From contig NZ_JAJNMU010000021.1 in assembly GCF_022458865.1 (NCBI RefSeq), forward strand, positions 1 through 64,000: a DNA stretch of 64,000 nucleotides, in the 5' to 3' direction. This DNA is from Paenibacillus periandrae (GTDB lineage Bacteria; Bacillota; Bacilli; Paenibacillales; NBRC-103111). The notes beneath the pieces are model-generated. The model was not told the origin of the DNA. It did no database searches and saw only the letters and a list, made by a program, of their open reading frames with translations. Made by a program: the position numbers and the translations under genes. Positions 36,891 through 46,745 of this stretch are shown here, one piece after another (the first letter of the stretch is position 1; the number at the start of each line of letters is the position of its first letter).

Positions 36891-38804
36891 TTATTTTTGC
36901 TGAATCATCATTTTCCACAGATCGGCTGAATCGTACCCGAGTCTCCAGGCTGCGACGCCGCCGAGATCATATTTTTTGGCGATATCGATACGGGCTTTAA
37001 CGGTGGCCTCATCCTCCAGCCAAAATACCCGTTTGTTCCCATCCTGCTCATACTCGACCCGATATTGGCCGAATTTGTTATCCCAGGTTTGTGTAGCTTT
37101 TTTACTTTTGATCAAAGCAGGTAAATCCTTCATCAGCAATGCGCGGTTATCAACGAGCTGACCGCTTTCATCGATCTGCCATTCACGCACGTAGAAAGGA
37201 ATTCCCATAATAAGCTTGTCTCTCGGGATACCGTAAGACAGGAACTCTTGAACACCCTCCTCGACCCACTGCAGCCCGGCTACCGAGCCAGCCTCCGGTC
37301 CGGTTCTCCAATGCTGATCATACGTCATCGTGATGATGTAATCAACGGTTTCTCCCAGCTTCTCATGATCATAGGCTGTCTGTGCATTCCATTTCACACT
37401 GCCACGCGGCAAATCGATAGAAATCTTAAGACCTTCAGCACGCGCGGCAGCCGTCAAATTTTTGACAAAGGCTGTGAACGGAGCGCGATCCTTACCGGCA
37501 ACACTTTCAAAATCGATGTTCAAGCCTTCGACACCCAATTGGGCACCTTTACTTACCAGCGCTTGGATAAACTTTTTTTGTGCCTCAGCATTAGCTAAAA
37601 ATTTGGTCGTTAACGCGGCGTCAAACTGATTGTTAATTAATGGATAGACACGAACGTTTTGCGCTTTCAGCCAAGCAACGGTGTCCTTATTGGACGTATC
37701 CGTCAAAGTGCCTGATGCATCAGCAAGCGTAAAATACGTTGGTGATACCACGTCCAGCCCTACCGTATTATTCACATGCCCGCGGATCGTATCATTGTTG
37801 GAGCTTCCGTTCCATCCCCAGAATTGCAGCATCCGGAAGTTGTCCCATACCTTAAAGCTATCATCCAACAAGCGGATAGAGGCATTGCTGAAGCCCAGCG
37901 CGTAATTAACAGCATCCGGCAAAATGGATGAGTCGGAGATCCACTTATCATTTTGGAACACCTGATAGTAGGGATAATTAGTCCAAATGTCTTTCGGTGA
38001 ATCATTCTTAGTAATACGAGTATGGTCAAAAGACTTTGCGTAGGCTATGGCGTCATCAAGGCTAAGAAAGGCATTTAGCAGTGACGAATATTGATAAACC
38101 TTATATATTTTTTCATTGGATAAAATGGTCTGGTTGTTCTTATCTGATCTGACAACACTGGAATTTCCCCACGCTGCAGCCTCACGAACAGCATCCTCCA
38201 AATAAGCGAAGGACCAGCTATCCTGCGTGGACTTGCCTTGATATACCTGGTACACCTTGGGTCCTGCACGAAGCTCGCCTTTGCTGGATTCCGGAATGTT
38301 GTCCCAAATCCACTGATGGTCGCGAAGATCGAGGATATGTACATTGCCCCATTTAGCACCTTCTGCTTTAGCTTGGGCCAAAGTAGTGAATTCCCAGGAA
38401 TCCAGTGTGATATCACCTTGATATAAGCGGTACAGAGGATAGTTATTCCAGACCCATCCATCGGAACGAAGATCGCGAATACTGGCATGACCCCAATTGG
38501 AAGCTTCACGAATGGCTTGATCAAGGGTGGCAAATTCCCAAGCGGAGCTGCTTATTCCATTCTGATACATTTTATAACGAGGATAGTTATTCCACAGCCA
38601 TTTACGTGTACTGATTTCCTCAACATGCGTGCTTGTATACTGCTTGGCATAATTTTCGGCGGAGCTATAATCGGAGGTTTCTACTAAGATTCGGTCATCC
38701 TGATAAACCCGATATTTGGACGTCTTATCTGCGGCAAGAGCCGTACCGGATGAAGTGAGGAGCAGCGCCAATATGGAGACGACCAGAACGGTGTTGCGCT
38801 TCAA
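36891..38804 (-). CDS. Secreted GH18 glycosidase with six N-terminal repeats
   Basis: This 637-residue protein has a signal peptide (cut after ALAA). Residues about 28-325 hold six repeats of about 50 residues with the pattern Y-x-x-Y/F-Q...W-x-F-x-x-L-x-x-A...W-G...I...W-x-N-x-P. The C-terminal half is a glycoside hydrolase 18 barrel with LNIDFES, where the last Glu is the catalytic acid (the D-x-D-x-E motif is reduced to N-I-D-F-E), and TMTYDQHW. GH18 enzymes of this SleL/YaaH-like type cut cortex peptidoglycan or chitin. The repeats do not look like LysM and may be a novel wall-binding module. It is divergent from the DUF309 gene. Confidence 0.85.
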   Translation of the reverse strand: MKRNTVLVVSILALLLTSSGTALAADKTSKYRVYQDDRILVETSDYSSAENYAKQYTSTHVEEISTRKWLWNNYPRYKMYQNGISSSAWEFATLDQAIREASNWGHASIRDLRSDGWVWNNYPLYRLYQGDITLDSWEFTTLAQAKAEGAKWGNVHILDLRDHQWIWDNIPESSKGELRAGPKVYQVYQGKSTQDSWSFAYLEDAVREAAAWGNSSVVRSDKNNQTILSNEKIYKVYQYSSLLNAFLSLDDAIAYAKSFDHTRITKNDSPKDIWTNYPYYQVFQNDKWISDSSILPDAVNYALGFSNASIRLLDDSFKVWDNFRMLQFWGWNGSSNNDTIRGHVNNTVGLDVVSPTYFTLADASGTLTDTSNKDTVAWLKAQNVRVYPLINNQFDAALTTKFLANAEAQKKFIQALVSKGAQLGVEGLNIDFESVAGKDRAPFTAFVKNLTAAARAEGLKISIDLPRGSVKWNAQTAYDHEKLGETVDYIITMTYDQHWRTGPEAGSVAGLQWVEEGVQEFLSYGIPRDKLIMGIPFYVREWQIDESGQLVDNRALLMKDLPALIKSKKATQTWDNKFGQYRVEYEQDGNKRVFWLEDEATVKARIDIAKKYDLGGVAAWRLGYDSADLWKMMIQQK

Positions 38805-39002
38805 GTTGCATCAGCCTCTTTCTACTAGTTACTAATCTATTAAACGCAATATAGTACATAGAAGTTGCGAGGAAAATAATAGAAAGGAAAATTATTCCGG
38901 TCAAAAGTAACAAATATGTGGACGAATTGGAATCTGTAGTTTCCGTTTTCTAGCCTTCTTGATACAATAAGAATAACCCGTAGCTACGGCTATGTCGGAT
39001 GT

Positions 39003-39563
39003 ATGGAAAAGGCGGTTATCGGTATGCAGAAATATCCACAGGCTTATATCAATTATCTGATACATTTTCATGCGGAAAGAGATTATTTTGAATGTCATGA
39101 GGTATTGGAAGAGTACTGGAAGGAACATCCCGGCGATCTATGGGCCTCCACTTATGTGGGACTGATTCAGGTTGCCGTTTCGTTATATCACTGGCGCAGG
39201 CATAATTACGCAGGAGCTGAGAAGATGCTGCGCAGCGCACTCACCCAGTTGAAGGATACAGATTTGGTACAGTTGGGCATAGAGGCAGAAGTATTTCGTA
39301 CAACACTTTCGCGGCGTTTGGAAATACTGGACAATCCTGATGATAGACAATACGAGGATTTGGATATCCCGCTTGCAGACCCGCAGCTTGAGGCACTTTG
39401 TTTGGAGCATTGCAGTGAGAATGAGCTGACATGGCGGTGCCCCAGTGATCTCAGCAACACACAACTTATCCATAAGCATACCCTGCGGGATCGTGCACCC
39501 GTTATACTGGAGCGGGAGCGCAGCAGGCAGATGAAATTGTTAGCAAAGAGGGACAAAGGATGA
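39003..39563 (+). CDS. DUF309-domain protein
   Basis: This protein of about 186 residues has the DUF309 signature (HFHAERDYFECHEVLEEYWKE) in its first half; the function is unknown. Starts at 39003 and 39024 are both possible and neither has a good ribosome site. Its stop overlaps the response-regulator start (ATGA), so the three genes DUF309-regulator-kinase form one operon. The upstream region contains the 12-bp palindrome CCGTAGCTACGG (38978-38989). Confidence 0.82.
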   Translation: MEKAVIGMQKYPQAYINYLIHFHAERDYFECHEVLEEYWKEHPGDLWASTYVGLIQVAVSLYHWRRHNYAGAEKMLRSALTQLKDTDLVQLGIEAEVFRTTLSRRLEILDNPDDRQYEDLDIPLADPQLEALCLEHCSENELTWRCPSDLSNTQLIHKHTLRDRAPVILERERSRQMKLLAKRDKG

Positions 39564-40300
39564 GTAAAGAGAATAAGCACGGTAAAATTATGATCGTTGA
39601 TGATGAACCGAACATTGTTGAAGTAATCCGGTTGTATCTGGAGCATGCAGGCTACGAGCCGATCATTGCTTACCGGGGTGGTGAGGTACTGCAAACCGTA
39701 CGGGTTCAGCAGCCTGATCTGGTGCTTCTGGATGTGATGCTTCCGGATCATTCCGGCTTTGAGCTGTGCAGCCGCATTCGCAGTGAATCGGGAGCCCTTG
39801 CGCATACGCCGATTATTTTTCTCACGGCCAAAGGCGAATCGATAGACAAGCTGAGAGCCTTCAACCTGGGTATTGACGATTACATTGTGAAACCCTTTGA
39901 TCCCAATGAGCTGATTGCCCGAATTAAAGCCGTATTACGTCGGACACAATTGCAAAATACGAGTGCGAATATGGGTGCCGAGCAGGATCGGGAGAAGCTG
40001 CTGCGAATGGGTGCTCTGATGATCGATCCAGGCCAATATAAGGTCACCTTGGATGGTAAACGAGTCGATTTAACTCCTAAGGAGATCGAGCTGCTGTATT
40101 TTCTGGCCTCAAATCCGGGAAGGGTTTACTCGCGAGAGGACTTGCTTGGTTATGTATGGAACTTCGATTTTAGCGGCGGCACACGTACCGTAGACGCTCA
40201 TGTCAAAAATTTACGTAAAAAGCTTGGGGCCAGTACGGATTGGGCAATCCAAACCCTCTGGGGGATCGGTTATTCTTTTGAGGTCATGCAGCATGCGTAA
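39560..40300 (+). CDS. OmpR-family response regulator
   Basis: This 246-residue protein has a receiver domain with the acidic pair in VDDEP, phospho-acceptor Asp58 (LVLLDVMLPD) and the conserved Lys in LTAKG, followed by an OmpR/PhoB winged-helix DNA-binding domain (about 140-243; ELLYFLASNPGRVYSREDLL, VDAHVKNLRKKLG). It overlaps DUF309 by four bases and the kinase by eight, so it is the partner of that kinase. Targets are unknown. Confidence 0.93.
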   Translation: MSKENKHGKIMIVDDEPNIVEVIRLYLEHAGYEPIIAYRGGEVLQTVRVQQPDLVLLDVMLPDHSGFELCSRIRSESGALAHTPIIFLTAKGESIDKLRAFNLGIDDYIVKPFDPNELIARIKAVLRRTQLQNTSANMGAEQDREKLLRMGALMIDPGQYKVTLDGKRVDLTPKEIELLYFLASNPGRVYSREDLLGYVWNFDFSGGTRTVDAHVKNLRKKLGASTDWAIQTLWGIGYSFEVMQHA

Positions 40301-41738
40301 ACCATGGTTCAGCAGCTTTTATATCAAAATTTTCTTAACGTTCCTGGTCACATGTATTTTATTTTTTCTCGGACTGGCCTTGTTCTGGAACTACTACTTT
40401 ACTGATTTATTTTATAAGGATAAAAAAGAGATGCTTTCCTCCCGTTTCGGTGAGGTCGCCAAGCTGCTGCCATCTATTCAGGAAGGTACGATTTCAACAC
40501 GGGAAATGCGATTTGGAGTACGGATTATTGCCCGAAGCATTAATGGTCAGGTGTGGCTTGTGGATAGCTCGGGTATGATTCTCAATGGTTCATCGGAGCG
40601 TGAGGGCACGCTGATACCGAAGGTTGTAGATACTTTGTTCATCGATGGCCTAAAGGGCCAGACAGGCTTCGTGGCGGGTGAATATAAGCTGGATGAGCGG
40701 GCGAGAGGGGGAACCTTAACCTATTATGCGCCTTCACAATTGAATGGGAAGCCGATTGTGATTTTTCTGAATGTGCCTGCCATTGAGGTTAGTGAAGCGC
40801 TTGCTGCCGTTCGCTGGAATATTTCAGTCCCCTTGCTATTTTCGTTATTGACAGTAGGGTTGATTTTGTACGTGATCTCCCGTAAGCTGGCAGGGCCTTT
40901 ACAGCAGATGAACCGGGCGGCGCTTGAGCTTGCAGGAGGAGATTTTACAGTGAGAGTGCCCGTGACCTCCAAGGACGAAGTAGGGGAGCTGGCCAGCAGC
41001 TTTAATTTCATGGTGGATCAGCTGGTGAATTGGGAGGATTCGAGGCAGGAGTTTTTGGCTAATGTATCCCACGAGCTACGTTCACCTCTGACCTCACTGA
41101 GAGGGCTCATCATCGCGATGAATGACAAAATTATTCCCGAGGAAAAGTACGGTCATTATTTAAAGATATGCGATTACGAGGTTCAGCGCCTGCAGCGTCT
41201 TGTCAATGATTTGCTGGATCTGGCCAGAATTCAAAATGGTATGGATGTCTTTCTGACTTATCCGATAGACATCGTAGGCAAAACCCGTGAAGTGCTGGAT
41301 CTGATCAAGCCGACCTTGGCTGACAAAAAAATCACCTTGCTGGAGCAGCTTCCGGAAGAAAGCTATAGTCCGATCGTATCCAATTTGGACGATGACCGAT
41401 TTGCACAAATTTTACAAAACCTTCTGCACAATGCGATTCAGTTTACTCCATCGGGAGGGACGATTACAGTTCGTGTAGGTGAAGAGGAGGGTCACGGAAC
41501 GATCTATATTCTGGATACGGGCATTGGCATATCGGACGATGAGCTGCAGCGGATTTGGGAGCGATTTTATAAAGCCGAGCATTCACGGATTTCCCGTTCT
41601 GAGGGTACGGGGCTTGGGCTTACTATCGTGAAGCATCTGGTTAACGGGATGAAAGGTACGATTGAGGTTGCGAGTGAGGTAGGCGTTGGAACGGAGTTTA
41701 AGCTGTCATTTCCACTCAGCGAGCATGAAGGAGCTTAG
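40293..41738 (+). CDS. Membrane sensor histidine kinase
   Basis: This 481-residue kinase has a membrane helix at about 9-31, an extracellular sensor domain of about 140 residues, a second helix near 172-193, HAMP (to about 248), the H-box FLANVSHELRSPLTSL, an N-box NLLHNAIQFTPSGG, and the ATP lid boxes LDTGIGIS and GTGLGLTIVK. The start is set at ATG 40293, inside the end of the response-regulator gene; a longer in-frame extension would have no ribosome site. The signal sensed is unknown. Confidence 0.93.
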   Translation: MRKPWFSSFYIKIFLTFLVTCILFFLGLALFWNYYFTDLFYKDKKEMLSSRFGEVAKLLPSIQEGTISTREMRFGVRIIARSINGQVWLVDSSGMILNGSSEREGTLIPKVVDTLFIDGLKGQTGFVAGEYKLDERARGGTLTYYAPSQLNGKPIVIFLNVPAIEVSEALAAVRWNISVPLLFSLLTVGLILYVISRKLAGPLQQMNRAALELAGGDFTVRVPVTSKDEVGELASSFNFMVDQLVNWEDSRQEFLANVSHELRSPLTSLRGLIIAMNDKIIPEEKYGHYLKICDYEVQRLQRLVNDLLDLARIQNGMDVFLTYPIDIVGKTREVLDLIKPTLADKKITLLEQLPEESYSPIVSNLDDDRFAQILQNLLHNAIQFTPSGGTITVRVGEEEGHGTIYILDTGIGISDDELQRIWERFYKAEHSRISRSEGTGLGLTIVKHLVNGMKGTIEVASEVGVGTEFKLSFPLSEHEGA

Positions 41739-41760
41739 TCTTCATACTCGCTTGTTTTTT
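41718..41760. terminator. Terminator after the two-component operon
   Basis: AGCGAGCATGAAG pairs with CTTCATACTCGCT (one mismatch) and is followed by TTGTTTTTT. It overlaps the last codons of the kinase, and the convergent TerD gene ends 20 bases further on. Confidence 0.8.
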
Positions 41761-41779
41761 GTTATAAGCCATGCAGCTG

Positions 41780-43081
41780 CTACGATTTGAGAATTCGTTT
41801 TTGTCTCGCTTGTACAAGCCATTGCGGGTATTCATTAAACAATCTGTCATATAGTTCACTATCGCTGACGGTATCGATATCATCAAGTGCAAAGAAGTCG
41901 GCATTATCAATGAATCTACCAGGCAGGTCATCCAGCTTTTCCAATATACCATAGTAAGATTGTCCCAATCCTACAAACTGCCAAAAGATCCCCAGCTTTG
42001 AGCTCTTAATCAAAATCTTCGATATTTCTTCAGTTTCATAGATGCCACCGTCACTGAAAAAGATAACATAAACGGGCAGGCGATTATTAGGTTCTTCTTT
42101 GCTATATTTTTTGATTACGTCACGCATGACATCCGGCTCATTGTTGCTGCCTCCAGCATCACCTAAAGTATAGGAGCGTTCAACATAGTTTTCATAACCA
42201 GTGGCAGTAACACTACGGGTACGTATGCTTCTATCAGCAAAAAACCATACATCCAGCTGCCCGTCATCATCCATGCTGGAGGCAATGGCTAACACTTTTT
42301 CAAAGGCACGTTGTACGGTGCCATTTTCATACAGGTCGAACATGGAACCGGAAGCGTCAAAGACTACGGCAACACGGGCCTTTTCATTCGCAATCTTATT
42401 TTTGGCAAGTGAGATTTCTACTTTCTTTTTCAGCAGATCGATTTTGTTGAGATTAATTTTCGATTCTACAGGGGGCGCGGCAGCAGCGGCAGATTCAGCT
42501 ACAACAGCGTCATGACCTGCATCGTCTTGGCTGTCTATAACCTCAAGTCCGTAATGCTTGCATAAATCGTCCAATCCTCCGAAAAACCCGCTGCCTATCG
42601 CGCTGAACTTCCATTCCCCGTTATGTAGATAAAACTCTCCAACTACAATCGCTGTTTCTTTAGTGAGATCCTTACCGAACTCAAATTTGATTGTCGTTTC
42701 TTTACCACTAGGGTCAATAATCTCCAGATAGGTGTTGGATACTTGATTAAAATATTGGTTTAATTTCTTGCCTTCATGGATCGTTAGTGTGAGCGCAATT
42801 TTATGGATCGAGTGAGATAGTCGGCTCCAATCCATGATGAATTGTCCACTTTGAGCGTTACTGGCTGCAGTATACGACACAGAATGATCAGAGCTCACAG
42901 GATTTCCGTAAAAAATGAAGTCCTCATCACGCTCACATTTACCTGAGCTGGATAATAAAAATGCGGAAGCGTCCACCTCAAGCTGAGTCCCAGCCGTTGT
43001 CCAGCCAATATGAACCCGTACATTTTTATGATTTCGATTTTTGGTGACATCGATTTTCTGTCCTTTTTGCAGCATCATCAT
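41780..43081 (-). CDS. TerD-domain/von Willebrand A fusion protein (TerF-like)
   Basis: This 433-residue cytoplasmic protein has an N-terminal TerD domain (about 1-180; LSHSIHKIALTLTIHEG, GEFYLHNGEWKF), the calcium-binding fold of tellurite and stress-resistance proteins, a short linker, and a VWA domain (about 230-430) with the metal site DASGSM and ...FFSDGGI. This matches TerF-like proteins that scaffold Ter complexes at the membrane. It stands alone: no TerC, TerB or ATP-grasp Ter partners are nearby. The first three codons are all ATG, so the exact start may be up to six bases later. Confidence 0.87.
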   Translation of the reverse strand: MMMLQKGQKIDVTKNRNHKNVRVHIGWTTAGTQLEVDASAFLLSSSGKCERDEDFIFYGNPVSSDHSVSYTAASNAQSGQFIMDWSRLSHSIHKIALTLTIHEGKKLNQYFNQVSNTYLEIIDPSGKETTIKFEFGKDLTKETAIVVGEFYLHNGEWKFSAIGSGFFGGLDDLCKHYGLEVIDSQDDAGHDAVVAESAAAAAPPVESKINLNKIDLLKKKVEISLAKNKIANEKARVAVVFDASGSMFDLYENGTVQRAFEKVLAIASSMDDDGQLDVWFFADRSIRTRSVTATGYENYVERSYTLGDAGGSNNEPDVMRDVIKKYSKEEPNNRLPVYVIFFSDGGIYETEEISKILIKSSKLGIFWQFVGLGQSYYGILEKLDDLPGRFIDNADFFALDDIDTVSDSELYDRLFNEYPQWLVQARQKRILKS

Positions 43082-43418
43082 GCGTTCCTCCTAGCGAGTC
43101 CTAATTGGCCTTAGGTAATGGGGATGTAGTATCAATTCCAACTATATCAAAAATAGGAATCTAGCACCATATTTAATGTGTGCAGCTTTAACATAGACGC
43201 TGAATAAGATTTTACATAATATTCACAAATCTCTCATAGTTTCATCGAAATTGCGCTATATGCTGTTGATAACAGATGGAACGTGTGATTGGAAAAGCAA
43301 GCTGACCATGCAGATTTCTCGAAGGGTCGCAGTATATGCGGATGATTCTGACTTCTTGAAAATAGGCATGATAATCTACTATGCGGTCGATTTTGCGTAA
43401 ATGGAAGGAGGCGATCCC
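43082..43418. other. Divergent promoter region between the TerD-VWA and lipoprotein genes
   Basis: About 340 bases, AT-rich in the middle, with no coding frame. GGAGG before ATG 43419 is a good ribosome site, and AGGAGG-like bases precede the TerD gene on the other strand. No promoter could be assigned confidently. Confidence 0.5.
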
Positions 43419-44036
43419 ATGAGAAATTGGCGGCTGCGATGGATAGGCATCAGCTTCTTCGTGCTGTTAAACGGGTGCACCCATCCAGCACCGGCAAGTC
43501 TCCAACTGCCGGAAGCTGTCGTTCAAAGGGATGAAATTCAGAATACGTTCGAACGGCAAATGGTCATTTTATTTCAAAGCCTGATTCAGATGGATCGTCG
43601 TGAAAATTTGGGTTTAAGCATCAAGCAAGCCAAAGAGCTGCTGCCAATGGTTGAACGCAACAGTCGTGTCGGAGAGCTGGAACTAGCGGATCAACTGCTC
43701 ATTATCGGTCTTCTCTCACCCGAGCAGAAGGGGTTTGTTAATGAATTTCAGGAACGTATTCGCATCAAGGAGCAAAACATGAAGGAATTCAAGAAAAAGG
43801 ATCCTTCCAGTGTCGAGGAACGTGAAGCCATGATCCATGAGTTTGAATTGCGGCGGCGTGAACGGGATGCTGAATTTGACAAAAAACCGGTGATGCCATC
43901 CATGGAGGGTACTCGCGAAAATACATCACACCCGCCATCTTCGTCTGGTGGAATCGGGAGTGGTAAAAATGTCGAGCAGCAGCTCATCGATTTACTTCAA
44001 GCGAAGATCAGGAAGGAAACAATAACTGAACGTTAA
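43419..44036 (+). CDS. Small predicted lipoprotein, unknown function
   Basis: This 205-residue protein has a short signal ending in LLNGC, fitting a lipobox, so it should sit on the outer face of the membrane. The rest is helical and highly charged (VEEREAMIHEFELRRRERD), with a Ser/Gly-rich stretch before the C-terminus. ATG 43419 is preferred over 43401 because the GGAGG site lies between them. I know no function. A terminator follows the stop directly. Confidence 0.75.
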   Translation: MRNWRLRWIGISFFVLLNGCTHPAPASLQLPEAVVQRDEIQNTFERQMVILFQSLIQMDRRENLGLSIKQAKELLPMVERNSRVGELELADQLLIIGLLSPEQKGFVNEFQERIRIKEQNMKEFKKKDPSSVEEREAMIHEFELRRRERDAEFDKKPVMPSMEGTRENTSHPPSSSGGIGSGKNVEQQLIDLLQAKIRKETITER

Positions 44037-44074
44037 AAAGGACTGTTTGGCTAATAACGCCGACAGTCCTTTGT
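44037..44074. terminator. Terminator between the convergent lipoprotein and carbonic anhydrase genes
   Basis: AAGGACTGT pairs with ACAGTCCTT across a 16-base loop that can form a small inner stem (GGC/GCC). T- and A-tracts lie on the two sides. Confidence 0.75.
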
Positions 44075-44091
44075 GTATGTAGATCCATGGT

Positions 44092-44676
44092 TCAGACGGT
44101 AGTTGTAGTTCCCCAGTCATATCCGTTATCTACGACGTCCAGCTTACCGGTTTCAGGGTGGATAATTAAACCGTGAACTGGCAGATTTTTGGGTAACAAG
44201 GGATGGTTGCGAATCAGCTTCACACTGCTGAGCACGCTGTCCTGAACATCATCGAAGCCTCTTAGGAATCCTGCCAGATCGATACCTGCATGATGCAGGG
44301 TCTCAATCATATCCTCGGTTACTCCGCGCTCTTTGGCTTTCTCCAAAACCTCAGGTGCGTTCAGACCGATCATGCCGCATTGATGGTGGCCAACAACGAA
44401 AATTTCCTTGGCTTTGAGCTCATATACAGCGACTATAATACTCCGCATAATACTTCCGAATGGATGGGTAACGACGGCACCCGCATTTTTAATAACTTTG
44501 GCATCGCCGTTACGCAAATTCATGGCCCGCGGCAGCAGCTCAGTCAGTCTTGTATCCATACATGTAACGATAACCATCCGTTTATCGGGAAATCTGGTTG
44601 TAAGATATTGTTCATAATCTTTATTTTCAACAAACTGCTGATTGTGGTTAATAATGGTTGTCATTAATGAATCCAT
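44092..44676 (-). CDS. Beta-class carbonic anhydrase
   Basis: This 194-residue enzyme interconverts CO2 and bicarbonate in the cytoplasm. The zinc ligands Cys39, His97 and Cys100 and the catalytic dyad Asp41-Arg43 (CMDTR, GHHQCGM) are all present. The length fits the short beta class (YvdA/Rv-type). ATG 44676 has a CGGAGGG ribosome site. Confidence 0.93.
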   Translation of the reverse strand: MDSLMTTIINHNQQFVENKDYEQYLTTRFPDKRMVIVTCMDTRLTELLPRAMNLRNGDAKVIKNAGAVVTHPFGSIMRSIIVAVYELKAKEIFVVGHHQCGMIGLNAPEVLEKAKERGVTEDMIETLHHAGIDLAGFLRGFDDVQDSVLSSVKLIRNHPLLPKNLPVHGLIIHPETGKLDVVDNGYDWGTTTTV

Positions 44677-44732
44677 GGTATCCCTCCGATTACTGGTGTG
44701 CAGACTAGCTTTGTGTTTCTATCCTGTCTGAA

Positions 44733-45068
44733 TCAGTTTGTATTTTCTCTTTTATCAATCAGCTGTATGAGACTGTTGTAAATTTGTCCGTTACTCTTTA
44801 GGATATAGCTTCTATTGGTGCTGCGGTAGTCCAATGTCATGTTGTCCTCAAAATATACCTCTTGCTTTTTTTCATACCACAATTCAAAGGGAGAACCGCC
44901 TGCTTTAAGATCATTCTCTTCGGGCTTGTCGACGATCCACAAGGAAGGCACACCGTTGGCTGAGCAGCCGCAGCCTTCAGAATCAAATACGAGCTTGAGC
45001 TCACCCGATCCAGCAGGCAATTGATGAGTAATTTGTTGAACGGCTTCGTCCGTAAATGTAATATGCAT
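44733..45068 (-). CDS. HesB/IscA-like iron-sulfur biosynthesis family protein
   Basis: This 111-residue protein has the IscA-like fold start (MHITFTDEAVQQI) and a GCGCSANGVPS motif, as in the YqkB subgroup of the Fe-S biosynthesis family. It lacks the three-cysteine pattern of true A-type carriers, so a role in cluster delivery is uncertain. ATGGAGGAAACC just upstream gives a good ribosome site. Confidence 0.82.
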   Translation of the reverse strand: MHITFTDEAVQQITHQLPAGSGELKLVFDSEGCGCSANGVPSLWIVDKPEENDLKAGGSPFELWYEKKQEVYFEDNMTLDYRSTNRSYILKSNGQIYNSLIQLIDKRENTN

Positions 45069-45222
45069 ATGGTTTCCTCCATAATGTTGTGTGAAGTAGA
45101 ACTGAATGGATATGCTTTGACATCAGTTTACATCCTTATATTTTACCACAATCTCAAAGGGTTTGCTTCTCTTTTAGTTAAGAAGTATGATCAATAGTAA
45201 CTTGAATAAAGGGGGAAGTTCA

Positions 45223-46743
45223 ATGACAACCAATCCGTTTGAGCACAAATTGCATGAATTCAAGCAGTATCTCCAAAAAATGAAAAGCTATGAGGAAGCC
45301 ATTGGTCTGATTTATTGGGATATGCGAACCGGCGCTCCCAAGAAAGGAATAGCTACCCGTTCTGAAGTCGTCGGAGTGCTGTCCGGTGAGCATTTCAAAA
45401 TGTCGGTTGCAAGCGAAATGGGAGAATGGCTGGATTACTTTTCAGAGCCGGAGCAGGATGCCAGGTTAAACCGCGTCGAGCGTAAGATCGTTGCCGAATG
45501 TAAAAAGGATTACGACCGCAGCAAACGCATTCCCCCGCAAAAATACCAGGATTATGTGGTGTTGACCTCACAGTCTGAATCGGTCTGGGAGGAGGCCAAG
45601 CATAACTCCGACTATGCGATTTTTCAGCCTTATTTGGAAAAAATCGTGGCAGCCAATCTCGAATTTATCGACTTGTGGGGATATCAGGGGCACAAATATA
45701 ACACGCTGCTGGACATGTACGAGCCGGGTATGACCGTAGCTAAGCTGGATCAAGTATTCGGCGCACTGCGTGAGAAGGTAGTCCCATTGCTAAGTGCCAT
45801 TCAAGCCTCTAAGCATAAGCCGGAAACCGGATTTTTAAAGCAGACCTTTGATAAGGAACAGCAAAAGAAATTCAGTTTGTTTATTTTGGGACAGATGGGC
45901 TATGACTTTGACGCGGGAAGACTTGATGAGACCGTGCATCCATTTGCAACAGGCTTAAATCCGGGAGATGTGCGAATCACGACCAGGTATTTACTGGATG
46001 ATGTGAACAGCGCTTTATTCGGTACGATCCATGAGGGCGGTCATGCCTTGTATGAGCAAAATATTTCGCCTGATTTGATCGGCACACCGCTGTGTACCGG
46101 CACTTCGATGGGGATTCATGAATCGCAGTCGCGTTTTTGGGAAAATATGATCGGACGCAGCCGCCCATTCTGGAATCGATATTACCAGGATGTGCAGAAG
46201 CATTACCCTGGACAATTTGACTCTGTACGTGTGGAGGATTTTTATCGGGCTACGAACGAGGTTAAGCCTTCCCTGATCCGAATTGAAGCAGATGAGCTGA
46301 CTTATAATTTACATATTATGGTCCGTTATGAAATTGAAAAAGAACTGTTTAGCGAATCGGTTCGGGTGGCGGATCTGCCTGAGGTCTGGAACGAGAAATA
46401 TCGGGATTATTTGGGTATTGCACCCACTACTAATGGGGAAGGTGTGCTGCAGGACGTTCACTGGTCTGGTGGAGCCTTCGGTTATTTCCCTTCCTATGCG
46501 CTGGGGAATATGTACGCGGCTCAGATGATGAGGACGATCCGCAAGGAGCTGCCGGATTTTGATGGCTTATTGGAGGCAGGGAATCTGATTCCAATCAAGG
46601 AGTGGCTATCTGAGAAGGTATATCGTCATGGCAAGCTGCTCACGCCGACCGAAATTATTACTGAGGTAACAGGCGAAGAGCTGAATCCCGATTATTTGGT
46701 TGACTATTTCCAGGAGAAGTACGGAGATATTTACAAGCTGTAA
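45223..46743 (+). CDS. M32-family metallocarboxypeptidase (carboxypeptidase Taq type)
   Basis: This 506-residue protein has the M32 zinc motif HEGGHALYEQN and the later ESQSRFWEN and IRIEADELTYNLHI segments of thermostable carboxypeptidase 1. It trims C-terminal residues from peptides in the cytoplasm. ATG 45223 is chosen because AGGGGGAAG precedes it; the in-frame ATG at 45187 has no such site. A terminator follows. Confidence 0.93.
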   Translation: MTTNPFEHKLHEFKQYLQKMKSYEEAIGLIYWDMRTGAPKKGIATRSEVVGVLSGEHFKMSVASEMGEWLDYFSEPEQDARLNRVERKIVAECKKDYDRSKRIPPQKYQDYVVLTSQSESVWEEAKHNSDYAIFQPYLEKIVAANLEFIDLWGYQGHKYNTLLDMYEPGMTVAKLDQVFGALREKVVPLLSAIQASKHKPETGFLKQTFDKEQQKKFSLFILGQMGYDFDAGRLDETVHPFATGLNPGDVRITTRYLLDDVNSALFGTIHEGGHALYEQNISPDLIGTPLCTGTSMGIHESQSRFWENMIGRSRPFWNRYYQDVQKHYPGQFDSVRVEDFYRATNEVKPSLIRIEADELTYNLHIMVRYEIEKELFSESVRVADLPEVWNEKYRDYLGIAPTTNGEGVLQDVHWSGGAFGYFPSYALGNMYAAQMMRTIRKELPDFDGLLEAGNLIPIKEWLSEKVYRHGKLLTPTEIITEVTGEELNPDYLVDYFQEKYGDIYKL

Positions 46744-46745
46744 GC

